10,329 nucleotides of DNA from CAZLWA01 sp964563165 (lineage in GTDB: Bacteria > CLD3 > SB21): assembly GCA_964563165.1 (NCBI GenBank), contig CAZLWA010000091.1:1-10329 (forward strand), written 5' to 3'. The notes under the pieces were generated by a model. The model was not told the DNA's origin and did no database searches. It saw nothing but the letters and a program-made list of their open reading frames with translations. Made by a program: the position numbers and the translations under genes. Shown here piece after piece: positions 1 to 6,600 of this stretch (position 1 is the stretch's first letter; every line of letters begins with the position of its first letter).

Positions 1-950
1 CTCTTCGCGAGATCGTATTCGAATTCATACGCGCGCATTTCTTCTTTCGAGCGGCGATACGACAGAATGACCTTTTCCGCACCCAAACGCGCCGATTCCG
101 ATGCGGCATCCATGGCCGTGTTGCCGCCGCCAAGCACGATGACTTTCTTCCCGATCTCAATGCGATGGTGCTTCATCCTCAATTGCTCGATAAATTCGAC
201 GGCCCCGGTACAATGCGTCAGGTGTTCACCAGGGATTTCAATTTCCGAAGTTTCGCCCAGACCGATCCCGATAAAGACCGCATCGTAATTGCTTTCCAAT
301 CTTTCAAGGTCTTTCTTGTTCTTTATCCGGGAATTATATTTAATCCTGAACTCAAACTGCCCCTGAAGATATTTCATTTCATCCAGAACTTCCTCGTTGG
401 TTATCTTGTAAGGAGCTACCCCGTAAACCGTGAGCCCGGACGGTTTCGCTTTGGCCTCAAATATATCGACCCCATAGCCGTACATACGCAGCTCACATGC
501 GCATGAGATCCCGGCCGGCCCGGCTCCGATGATGGCAACTTTTTTACCGTTAACTTTTCCGGTGATAAATAATTTCTTATTTTCCGTCATGGCGCGCAGG
601 GTCGCAAAACTCTGCAAGCGGCCGATCTCGATCGGCTTGACCTCCTGGTGATTGTAAACGCACGCACCTTCGCACAGAACCTCCGTCGGGCACACCTGTC
701 CGCAAGCATGTCCGAAATAATTGGCGTCATAAATGGTTTTGGCCGCGCCAATCGTATTTCCGGAATTAATTTGCCGGATGAATAGCGGAATATCTATATG
801 GGTGGGACACGCATGCATGCACGGCGCATCGTAGCAAAACAGGCAGCGTGAACTTTCGTAATAGGCCTGCGTCTCGTTGAGAAACGGTTTGATCTGTGAA
901 AAATTAAGGTCGAATTCTTTTTCTGATGAGGGCTTTTTAAATTCGGACAT
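1..950 (-). CDS. preT: NAD(P)-dependent dihydropyrimidine dehydrogenase, FAD/Fe-S subunit PreT (C-terminus beyond left edge)
   Basis: This is the electron-input subunit of the bacterial dihydropyrimidine dehydrogenase, which with PreA reduces uracil and thymine to the dihydro forms in the cytoplasm. The first 316 residues are visible. Two N-terminal cysteine clusters, C36-x2-C39-x4-C44-x3-C48 and C83-x3-C87-x5-C93-x3-C97, are the Fe-S ligands typical of the PreT/GltD family. An FAD-binding GAGPAG follows at 142-147 and a second dinucleotide motif, GGGNTAMD, at 274-281. The family is usually about 410-450 residues, so roughly 100 or more are missing past the edge. The ATG at 950 is preceded by a GGAGAG ribosome binding site. 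The homologous glutamate synthase small subunit (GltD) is the main alternative. The N-terminal wording (SRCLFCYDAPCMHACPT) and the adjacent dihydropyrimidinase and ureidopropionase genes favour PreT. PreA is expected just outside the window, which is inference. Confidence 0.88.
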   Translation of the reverse strand, partial: MSEFKKPSSEKEFDLNFSQIKPFLNETQAYYESSRCLFCYDAPCMHACPTHIDIPLFIRQINSGNTIGAAKTIYDANYFGHACGQVCPTEVLCEGACVYNHQEVKPIEIGRLQSFATLRAMTENKKLFITGKVNGKKVAIIGAGPAGISCACELRMYGYGVDIFEAKAKPSGLTVYGVAPYKITNEEVLDEMKYLQGQFEFRIKYNSRIKNKKDLERLESNYDAVFIGIGLGETSEIEIPGEHLTHCTGAVEFIEQLRMKHHRIEIGKKVIVLGGGNTAMDAASESARLGAEKVILSYRRSKEEMRAYEFEYDLAK

Positions 951-974
951 TTTAACTCTCCGTTTATCTTTCAC

Positions 975-1117
975 ACCACTGAGGCGCAGAGACACAGAGT
1001 TTTTGGGTAAACGGATCCAACGGATTAAACCGATTTTGAAAAACATGGATCCGTTCAATCTGTTCAATCCGTTTACATACTATCATCTTTCCGTGCCTCT
1101 GTGCCTCCGTGTTTTAA
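975..1117. repeat. Composite intergenic palindrome: period-8 outer arms with a period-9 palindrome nested inside
   Basis: The outer left arm (about 975-1004) contains three successive 8-mers, ACTGAGGC GCAGAGAC ACAGAGTT. The outer right arm (about 1088-1117) reads CCGTGCCT CTGTGCCT CCGTGTTT and is its imperfect reverse complement. Between them lies a second palindrome (1008-1075) of different sequence and period. The right arm begins 1-4 bases after the TAA stop of the beta-ureidopropionase gene, and the whole element fills the gap before preT. The same outer arm family recurs at 3874-3937. RNA read from the minus strand could fold into a long hairpin. Confidence 0.85.
1008..1075. repeat. Inner palindrome with 9-base period
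   Basis: The left arm reads ACGGATCCA ACGGATTAA ACCGATTTT in 9-base steps. The right arm reads ATCCGTTCA ATCTGTTCA ATCCGTTTA, also in 9-base steps. The reverse complement of the right arm aligns with the left from TAAACGGAT onward over about 30 bases with a few mismatches, leaving a loop of only a few bases near 1038-1044. It sits wholly within the loop of the outer period-8 palindrome, as if one element had entered another. Confidence 0.8.
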
Positions 1118-1118
1118 C

Positions 1119-1985
1119 TTACAACTCTACCAACTTCCCGTACGTTTCCGGCCTGCGGTCCCGGAAAAACTGCCAGGTCGAACGCACCTGTTCGATCATA
1201 TCCAGGTCAAATTCCGCAACCAGCAATTCGTCTTTATCTTCCGATGCCGTTGCAAAAATTTCCCCGCGCGGATTTACAAAATACGAGGAACCGTAAAATT
1301 TTCCGAGATTCCACGGCTTCTCCGTGCCCACACGATTAATGCAGCCCATGAAGTAGCCGTTGGCGACGGCATGTGCGGGCTGTTCTAATTTCCAAAGATA
1401 CTGCGACAGCCCCGCTACCGTGGCGGATGGGTTGTAAACGATCTCGGCGCCGTTCAGGCCGAGTATGCGCGCGCCATCGGGAAAATGGCGGTCGTAACAA
1501 ATATAGACGCCGACTTTTGCATAGCGCGTTTGAAAGACCGGATAACCGAGATTGCCCGGCTTAAAAAAGAATTTTTCCCAAAATCCCGATGTGTGCGGGA
1601 TATGGTTCTTCCTGTATTTGCCGAGATACGCTCCGTCTGCGTCAATGACCGCGGCCGTATTATACAAGACGCCGGCTTGCTCCTTTTCATAAACGGGGAC
1701 GACTATGACCATGTTATATTGTTTTGCAAAGGATTGCATGAGTTCCGTCGTCGGTCCCGGCACCGTTTCAGCCGAGGCATACCATGTTTTGTCCTGGCCC
1801 GGACAAAAATACGGCGTGTTAAAAATTTCCTGCAGACAAAGTATCTGCACGCCTTTTTTTCCGGCATCTTCGATATACGGAATGTGCTTCTTCACCATTG
1901 CGTCAATGATTTCCTGGATGGTGCCTTCCCCTTCCGTTTTCGGCAGGCTCATTTGAATAAGGCCAGATTTTATCATTCGCGGCAT
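1119..1985 (-). CDS. pydC: Beta-ureidopropionase (N-carbamoyl-beta-alanine amidohydrolase), nitrilase superfamily
   Basis: This cytoplasmic amidohydrolase probably converts N-carbamoyl-beta-alanine to beta-alanine, CO2 and ammonia, the third step of reductive pyrimidine degradation. The 288-residue length fits the single-domain nitrilase fold. The catalytic triad is visible as E53 (LQEIFNTPY), K126 (KYRKNHIPH) and C163 (YICYDRHFPDGAR), with the usual second Glu at 137. The stretches around residues 144-152 (GNLGYPVFQ), 179-188 (GAEIVYNPSA) and 217-221 (NRVGT) strongly resemble eukaryotic and bacterial beta-ureidopropionases. The first ATG is favoured because GGAG lies 7 bases upstream. N-carbamoylputrescine amidase is a close relative, but the flanking dihydropyrimidinase and preT genes argue for the pyrimidine role. 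The TAA stop abuts a palindromic repeat downstream. The DUF559 cassette lies upstream and separates it from the dihydropyrimidinase gene. Confidence 0.92.
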   Translation of the reverse strand: MPRMIKSGLIQMSLPKTEGEGTIQEIIDAMVKKHIPYIEDAGKKGVQILCLQEIFNTPYFCPGQDKTWYASAETVPGPTTELMQSFAKQYNMVIVVPVYEKEQAGVLYNTAAVIDADGAYLGKYRKNHIPHTSGFWEKFFFKPGNLGYPVFQTRYAKVGVYICYDRHFPDGARILGLNGAEIVYNPSATVAGLSQYLWKLEQPAHAVANGYFMGCINRVGTEKPWNLGKFYGSSYFVNPRGEIFATASEDKDELLVAEFDLDMIEQVRSTWQFFRDRRPETYGKLVEL

Positions 1986-2028
1986 ATAGATTCTCCTATT
2001 GATATTATTTTATTCGTTAGGGTATTAT

Positions 2029-2054
2029 TCCCCCTTTGAAGGGGGTTAGGGGGA
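2029..2054. repeat. Left terminal inverted repeat of the DUF559 cassette
   Basis: This 26-base end contains its own short hairpin (CCCCCTT, loop TG, AAGGGGG) followed by TTAGGGGGA. On the minus strand the sequence CCCCCTAA provides the last proline codon and the TAA stop of the DUF559 gene. Its first 17 bases match the reverse complement of 2445-2461 exactly. Confidence 0.88.
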
Positions 2055-2429
2055 TGTCTGTGTTTTTTCAAATTCCTCAATCCAATTCTCGATTGCAATA
2101 ATTACATTCTTGATATCTTTCTTTACTGTGATATCTTCAAATCGTAAGAAATGAATTCCAAAATTTTCCAATTCTTTTTGCCGTTTAAGATCTTCTTTGA
2201 CTCTATAATCGTGCGAGTGGCCGTCTATTTCGATAGCTAAATTCAGTTCATGACAATAAAAATCCACAATATAGTTATCAATAGGTCGCTGTCTGTGAAA
2301 TTGGTATCCTTTCATTTGCCGGGCTCTCAGAACCTTCCAAAGTAACACCTCCGATAGCGTGCCCCCTTTTCTTAGCTTCCTGGCCAAAGGTTTGAGGTTA
2401 GCAGTGTATGGAACGAATCGGCGTTTCAT
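2046..2429 (-). CDS. DUF559 family protein, Vsr-like PD-(D/E)XK endonuclease fold
   Basis: This 127-residue protein belongs to the DUF559 group, predicted to share the restriction-endonuclease-like fold of very-short-patch-repair (Vsr) nucleases. No defined substrate is known to me. Visible family signatures are LSEVLLW (25-31, with E27), FHRQRPIDNYIVDF (44-57, with the likely metal-binding D56), AIEIDGHSHD (65-74, with acidic E67 and D69), and a following charged helix with a second strand at IHFLRFED (92-99). Length is normal for the family, with no truncation. The ATG at 2429 has AGGGGGA 5 bases upstream, and that run is the inner end of the right inverted repeat. The stop codon lies in the left inverted repeat. 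GC is lower than the neighbouring pathway genes. It sits between dihydropyrimidinase and beta-ureidopropionase and is unlikely to take part in pyrimidine catabolism. Confidence 0.85.
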   Translation of the reverse strand: MKRRFVPYTANLKPLARKLRKGGTLSEVLLWKVLRARQMKGYQFHRQRPIDNYIVDFYCHELNLAIEIDGHSHDYRVKEDLKRQKELENFGIHFLRFEDITVKKDIKNVIIAIENWIEEFEKTQTSP

Positions 2430-2433
2430 AACA

Positions 2434-2440
2434 TCCCCCT
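2434..2440 (-). promoter_or_regulatory. Repeat-borne ribosome binding site of the DUF559 gene
   Basis: Minus-strand AGGGGGA ends 4 bases before the ATG at 2429 (spacer TGTT). It is part of the inverted repeat, so any copy of the element would carry its own translation start signal. Confidence 0.65.
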
Positions 2441-2461
2441 GAATCCCCCTTCAAAGGGGGA
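2434..2461. repeat. Right terminal inverted repeat of the DUF559 cassette
   Basis: This 28-base end contains the CCCCCTT/AAGGGGG hairpin and, on the minus strand, continues to ATTCAGGGGGA, which serves as the Shine-Dalgarno sequence of the DUF559 gene. Its outer edge is 8 bases from the TAG stop of the dihydropyrimidinase gene. Confidence 0.88.
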
Positions 2462-2469
2462 CTTGAAAC

Positions 2470-3852
2470 CTAAACCACCATAGAAGTTTTTCCGCGCTTG
2501 ACGAACTTCCCATACCCTTTCTCCACCATCGCTTTCCCGTTATCGATCGCGACTTTGCCGCGTAATAGGACCGTTTTGCATTTACCGGTAACTTCCCATC
2601 CCTCGTAAGCGGAATAATCGCAACGGTGATGATGCGTTTTCGCAGACAGCGTATGCTTCTCGTTCGGGTCAAATATCACGAGGTCGGCGTCAGAGCCGAT
2701 GCCGATCGATCCTTTCTTCGGGAACATGCCGAAAATTTTTGCGGCATTCGTTGATGTGACTTCCACATATTTGTTGAGACTGATCTTTCCTTTTTTCACG
2801 CCTTCGGAAAACAGGAGTTCCATACGGTGTTCCAGCGCCGGATGTCCGTTGGGAATTTTCGAGAAATCGTTTTCGCCCATTTTTTTTTGGTCCCAATTGA
2901 AAGGACAATGGTCCGTTCCGACGACGTTCACCGAGCCCTGGTTAATACCTCCCCACAGTGTGTCCTGGTCTTTTTTCTGCCGGAGCGGCGGGCTCATTAC
3001 CCATTTCGCGCCTTCAAATCCTTTCTCATAAAGCGACGCGTCCAATAACAAATACTGAATACACGTCTCGACAAAAACTTTCTGATTTCGTTTGGCCGCA
3101 TCGCGGACCTGATTCAATGCGCCTTCGCAGGTCAGATGAACGATGTACGGGGTCACGCCCGTGTGATAGGCCATGTCCACAAACCGCCCGGACGCTTCCG
3201 ATTCCGTAATTTCCGGCTGGGATAAATAATGATACAGCGGCGAGAGTTTTCCTTCCGCGCGGTGCTTCGCGATCAGATAATCGATCATATCGCCGTTCGT
3301 GGCATGCACGGTCACCATACCGTCATGTTTCTTCACTTCATTCATCAGGCCGATCATCTGGCGGTCATCGATCATCAGAGCGCCTTTGTAGGCCATGAAC
3401 GTCTTAAAGGAAGTAATGCCTTCCTTTTCGATCATTTCCTTAATTTCATTTTTCGTGTTATCATTGAAATCCGTCACGGCCATATGGAAAGAATAATCCC
3501 CGACCGCATTCCCGTTCGAGCGCCCCTGCCAGGCTTCCAGGGCATGGCGCAAGGACTTTCCCTGCGTCTGCAGAATAAAATCGATCACCATGGTCGTTCC
3601 GCCAAACAGCGCCGCGCGTGTGCCCGTCTCGTAATTGTCGCTGGAGAAAGTTCCCATGAACGGCATATCGAGGTGCACGTGCGGGTCGATGCCGCCGGGA
3701 AAAATAAATTTTCCGGCTGCGTCGATGGTGTGATCGGCCTTGATGTTTAGATTTCTACCGATGGTAGAAATGCTTTCGCCTTCGATAAAGATGTCTCCGA
3801 TGAAGTCCTCGGAAACCGTGATCACGCGTCCGTTTTTAATGAGCAATGACAT
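2470..3852 (-). CDS. pydB: Dihydropyrimidinase (hydantoinase family, amidohydrolase superfamily)
   Basis: This enzyme opens the ring of 5,6-dihydrouracil or dihydrothymine to N-carbamoyl-beta-amino acids, the second step of the pathway. It is typically a cytoplasmic tetramer with two zinc ions per subunit. With the start used here the protein has 460 residues, the normal family length. All expected metal ligands are present: H58 and H60 (DPHVHLD), the carboxylated lysine K150 (SFKTFMAYKG), H183, H239 and D314 (GTDHCPF). Likely substrate-contact residues are Y155, S287 (SPPLR) and N335 (NGHPALEHR). An in-frame ATG 12 codons upstream (3888) is rejected: the ATG at 3852 has GGAG 8 bases upstream, family proteins begin close to the first strand (LLIKNGRVI), and the longer form would run into the palindromic repeat. 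The TAG stop lies 8 bases from the DUF559 cassette. Confidence 0.95.
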   Translation of the reverse strand: MSLLIKNGRVITVSEDFIGDIFIEGESISTIGRNLNIKADHTIDAAGKFIFPGGIDPHVHLDMPFMGTFSSDNYETGTRAALFGGTTMVIDFILQTQGKSLRHALEAWQGRSNGNAVGDYSFHMAVTDFNDNTKNEIKEMIEKEGITSFKTFMAYKGALMIDDRQMIGLMNEVKKHDGMVTVHATNGDMIDYLIAKHRAEGKLSPLYHYLSQPEITESEASGRFVDMAYHTGVTPYIVHLTCEGALNQVRDAAKRNQKVFVETCIQYLLLDASLYEKGFEGAKWVMSPPLRQKKDQDTLWGGINQGSVNVVGTDHCPFNWDQKKMGENDFSKIPNGHPALEHRMELLFSEGVKKGKISLNKYVEVTSTNAAKIFGMFPKKGSIGIGSDADLVIFDPNEKHTLSAKTHHHRCDYSAYEGWEVTGKCKTVLLRGKVAIDNGKAMVEKGYGKFVKRGKTSMVV

Positions 3853-3873
3853 AATCGCACTCCAAGAATTTTC

Positions 3874-3937
3874 TAAACACAGAGACACTGAGACACAGAG
3901 TTATTTTTTTCCCCGTGCCTCTGCGCCTCCGTGTTTA
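3874..3937. repeat. Intergenic palindrome with period-8 arms
   Basis: The left arm (3874-3902) reads ACACAGAG ACACTGAG ACACAGAG. The right arm (3911-3937) reads CCGTGCCT CTGCGCCT CCGTGTTT. The reverse complement of the right arm matches the left from TAAACAC onward over about 27 bases with about seven transition-like mismatches. The T-rich loop is 8 bases (3903-3910). The TAA stop of the NCS1 permease gene (3935-3937) is the last three bases of the right arm. It fills the space between the permease and dihydropyrimidinase genes and belongs to the same family as the outer arms at 975-1117. Confidence 0.88.
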
Positions 3938-5659
3938 AGCATTTTTCATTTTCGATCTCATCAACAAATAATAAACCACCGACGCCACGAAGACGCCCGT
4001 GAACCATGACAAATGATAAAGAAAATCAAGGGCGGGGACCCAATAGCCGATCAAAGCCGACAAAACACCGGCGGCAAGGGCGATCATCGCCGCAGGATTG
4101 AAATTCTTTCCGCCGTACGCATATTCCCCGTCCGTTTTGTACAATGCCGCGAGATCTAGTTTTGTTCGCCGTATGACATAGTAATCGCACACCAGAATCC
4201 CCAATACCGGGCCCAGTAATCCGCTGATGAAAATCAAAATTCCGCTGATGGCATCCAGCACCCACCATGGACAAATGACAATTCCGATAATGCCCGTTAC
4301 GACTCCGGCCATTTTGAAGCTGAGTTTCTTCGGAAAGATATTGGAAAATGCGTTTGCCGGCGCGATCACATTGGCAGCGATGTTAGTTGTCAATGTTGCG
4401 ATGACCATGAAAATTTGCGAGAAGATCACGACGAGCGGGCTGTCAAATTTTGCAAGGAGTGAAACCGGATCCCACGGCGCATCGTCCGCGATCAGCACAT
4501 CTTTGAAACAGATCACCGCCGCGCAGGTGACAAAAACCCCCACGAACGAGTACAACACCATGGTTCCGGGCAATCCCAGAAATTGTCCGGCCAATTGATC
4601 GTTCTGGCTTTTTGCGTAACGCGTAATATCGCAAATGCTCAATGACATCGTCGCCCAAAAACCGACCATGGCTGTCAGCCAAAGGATATATCCCCACCAC
4701 TTGCTCACCTCAGAAATATTTTGTGCGATGCTGACATTGATCATGCTCGAACTAACCGCGCCGTTCCGCAGTTGAACACGAACCGGCAGTTTTCCTGACA
4801 AAACCGAAGCTTTGTCGATGCCGGATTCATTTGGGATCATTTCAGATCCGGCAGAAACGGCCTTCCACCCGAGCGGTTTGTATGATAGGTCGCCGGCCGG
4901 AACGGAGATTTGATATTCCGCAGCTTTAAAACTGCCGTCAACATTTTTCAAAGGATTGACCTGTAATGCAACATCATCTCCGGTTCGGCTGAGAACGGCG
5001 GAAGGTCTTTCCAATTGTTTTCCCTGGTCCAGAGCGATCCCAAAGCCGCCCGACTGCTGTGCGAACCAGACGATAAGAAGAATCCCGATGAGGATCAAAA
5101 TGGGCGCCGATAAATTTTCCAGCCACTTGATGCTCTCCGTTCCTTCCCATACAAAATAAATATTGACGAGCCAAAACAAGCCGAACGCGACAAATTTACC
5201 GGCTGTCAATCCCGGCGTTTCCGGCGCACCGACGATGGCGTTCCAGATCGAATAAAACGCCAGTCCCCCGATCCATGTCTGCACGCCGAACCACCCGCAC
5301 GCGACGATGGCGCGCACGATGGATGCTATGTGAATACCTGAGATACCGAACGATGCTCTTCCGAATACAGGAAAAGGAATTCCATATTTAACTCCGACGT
5401 GCCCGTTCAATACCATGGGGACGGTCACGAGAATATTTGCGAGCGCAATGATGATCAGCGACGCCTGCCAGGATAATCCCGATTTGATCATATACGACGC
5501 GAGAATGTACGTCGGAATGCACACGGCCATACCTACCCACAAAGCCGCGAGATTCCACACGTTCCACGTACGCGTGTTCTTTGGAACCGGCGCCAGGTCC
5601 GGGCTGTATAGAGGCGAAGAAGAAATGTCTTCTGTTAATTCTACAATTTCTGTTTGCAT
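3935..5659 (-). CDS. NCS1 family nucleobase:cation symporter with an extra TM5-TM6 domain
   Basis: This inner-membrane secondary transporter of the NCS1 (Mhp1/PucI-like, LeuT-fold) family probably imports uracil or a related pyrimidine, hydantoin or allantoin with Na+ or H+. Family hallmarks (numbered from the 5659 ATG, 574 residues) are GWFGVQTWIGG (122-132, TM3), GFWATMSLSICDITRYAKS (333-351, TM6) and NIAANVIAPANAFSNIFP (426-443, TM8). About 12 hydrophobic segments are visible. Most relatives are about 450-500 residues. The excess lies mainly between TM5 (ends near 200) and TM6 (starts near 321), a hydrophilic, beta-like stretch predicted to face the periplasm. The ATG at 5659 is preferred over one 7 codons upstream (5680): AAAGG lies 7 bases before it, and it does not overlap the previous gene. 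The 10-base gap to the SH3 lipoprotein gene suggests co-translation. Substrate is inferred from context. Confidence 0.9.
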   Translation of the reverse strand: MQTEIVELTEDISSSPLYSPDLAPVPKNTRTWNVWNLAALWVGMAVCIPTYILASYMIKSGLSWQASLIIIALANILVTVPMVLNGHVGVKYGIPFPVFGRASFGISGIHIASIVRAIVACGWFGVQTWIGGLAFYSIWNAIVGAPETPGLTAGKFVAFGLFWLVNIYFVWEGTESIKWLENLSAPILILIGILLIVWFAQQSGGFGIALDQGKQLERPSAVLSRTGDDVALQVNPLKNVDGSFKAAEYQISVPAGDLSYKPLGWKAVSAGSEMIPNESGIDKASVLSGKLPVRVQLRNGAVSSSMINVSIAQNISEVSKWWGYILWLTAMVGFWATMSLSICDITRYAKSQNDQLAGQFLGLPGTMVLYSFVGVFVTCAAVICFKDVLIADDAPWDPVSLLAKFDSPLVVIFSQIFMVIATLTTNIAANVIAPANAFSNIFPKKLSFKMAGVVTGIIGIVICPWWVLDAISGILIFISGLLGPVLGILVCDYYVIRRTKLDLAALYKTDGEYAYGGKNFNPAAMIALAAGVLSALIGYWVPALDFLYHLSWFTGVFVASVVYYLLMRSKMKNA

Positions 5660-5669
5660 GGTTGTGCCT

Positions 5670-6548
5670 TTATTCCACATCCGATGCTTTGATCCAGCCC
5701 TCAGTCACGTTTCCGTTCGCGCTGAATGAAGCTCGGATGAAATTGCCGTTATTCTCCGAGATCGTCACGACATCGCCTTTGACGACGTATGCGGTGCCTT
5801 TCGCGCTCTCATCGGGTGAGTTGTAGAAATACGCTTTGTCGGCCTTAATTTTTTTCGTGTTTGACGCGTACGAAGACATATCGGATAAAAGCTTATTAAC
5901 TTCCGCGAGCATCGGGGAAGTTGCGATCGCTGAATTTTTCAAAATTTTCTCGAGTTCCGCTTTCCGCTTTCCCATTTCGGCATTGGCCATGGCTTTCGCC
6001 GTCATGCTGGCCACGGCAACGTCTTTATCGTCAAATGAAATGCCGCTTTTATTCAGCCATCCTTTTTCGACATAATTATTCTTGCGGCGTTTGCCGATCA
6101 CTTCCAGCCAATCGCCTTGTTCATTGGTAACCGCTATGAAATCCAGCGGCTCGAACGCTTTGTCAGTAACCGTGGAGAGATCCGGGCGTTTGTAAAAGAA
6201 AGAACTGCCGGTGATCGTTGCGGGCCTGGATTTGGGAATAATGAAATTCGCCGAGGCCCAGCCTTCCGTTCCGTCGGAGAGACGGACTTTGAGATAGTCG
6301 ACGTTGCCTGCCGCGTCGTGTGCGGTTTCACCCAGCGCAATCATCTTTTCACCGAGGGCAATGGAGGATAACCATTTGCCTTTTTGCGAGGGCTCTGAAC
6401 GCATGGAAATGCCTTCGAACACACAAACCGCCTGGATTTCCACGGTTTTCACTGCCATCGCAACGGAATCTTTTCCCGCAGTCGTATCAGCCGCCTTCTT
6501 GCCGCAGCCGACCGTGAGCATCATTAGAATACATACTAGTTTTTTCAT
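5670..6548 (-). CDS. Probable lipoprotein with three SH3-like (SH3b) domains
   Basis: The function is unknown. The N-terminus (MKKLVCILMMLTVGC) is a short hydrophobic signal ending in a lipobox-like LTVGC with the acylated cysteine at C15, followed by a Ser/Thr/Asp/Lys-rich tether. A clear SH3b domain spans about 40-105 (GISMRSEPS ... LSDGTEGW). A second SH3-like unit spans about 108-172 (GDWLEV ... KGWLNK). A charged helical linker covers about 175-225, and a third SH3-like domain lies at about 235-292 (YFYNSPDES ... VTEGWIKASDV). It probably sits on the outer or inner membrane. Residues 41 to about 212 are colinear with residues 23 to about 195 of the 777-residue protein encoded just upstream, so the two are paralogues. 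The start has a strong GGAGGAGAG site. The stop is 10 bases from the permease start. Any role in pyrimidine uptake is only suggested by position. Confidence 0.8.
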   Translation of the reverse strand: MKKLVCILMMLTVGCGKKAADTTAGKDSVAMAVKTVEIQAVCVFEGISMRSEPSQKGKWLSSIALGEKMIALGETAHDAAGNVDYLKVRLSDGTEGWASANFIIPKSRPATITGSSFFYKRPDLSTVTDKAFEPLDFIAVTNEQGDWLEVIGKRRKNNYVEKGWLNKSGISFDDKDVAVASMTAKAMANAEMGKRKAELEKILKNSAIATSPMLAEVNKLLSDMSSYASNTKKIKADKAYFYNSPDESAKGTAYVVKGDVVTISENNGNFIRASFSANGNVTEGWIKASDVE

Positions 6549-6600
6549 GGACTCTCCTCCTGAATTGGGTTTTTGGAATTTCGTAAATTCTTATTCTGTG

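Larger units (their letters stand above)
2029..2461 (-). mobile_element. Putative DUF559 cassette with terminal inverted repeats
   Basis: A 433-bp unit is bounded by matching inverted ends. The left end (2029-2054) reads TCCCCCTTTGAAGGGGG then TTAGGGGGA. The reverse complement of the right end (2434-2461) reads TCCCCCTTTGAAGGGGG then ATTCAGGGGGA. The only gene inside is a DUF559 endonuclease-like ORF. Removing the unit would leave a 51-base gap between the dihydropyrimidinase stop and the beta-ureidopropionase start, a normal operon spacing. The ORF is about 38% GC by hand count (2061-2429), lower than the neighbouring pathway genes (sampled lines about 53-58%). I see no convincing target-site duplication, and there is no transposase inside, so mobility is inferred. 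Confidence 0.68.

Noticed and set aside
1..950. Glutamate synthase small subunit (gltD)
   Set aside because: The family is homologous, but the N-terminal cysteine region reads like PreT and the neighbours are pyrimidine degradation genes, with no glutamate synthase large subunit in view.
2021..2028. Target-site duplication flanking the DUF559 cassette
   Set aside because: The immediate flanks (GGTATTAT on one side, CTTGAAAC on the other) do not match, so no duplication can be claimed.
1485..2039. Plus-strand open frame of 184 codons
   Set aside because: It lies antisense over the beta-ureidopropionase gene, which has intact catalytic residues and a good ribosome binding site; the translated sequence has no recognisable features.
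3229..3750. Plus-strand open frame of 173 codons
   Set aside because: It is antisense to the dihydropyrimidinase gene, whose metal-binding motifs are encoded by the opposite strand; it is His/Arg-rich shadow sequence.
3853..3888. Twelve-codon N-terminal extension of dihydropyrimidinase (start at 3888)
   Set aside because: It would run into the palindromic repeat, has no good ribosome binding site and is not expected for the family; the ATG at 3852 has GGAG at proper spacing.
3874..3937. Rho-independent terminator after the permease gene
   Set aside because: The hairpin is long, but the T-rich tract lies in the loop and no U-run follows the stem on the transcribed strand; the next gene starts 21 bases later, so an ordinary terminator is not supported.
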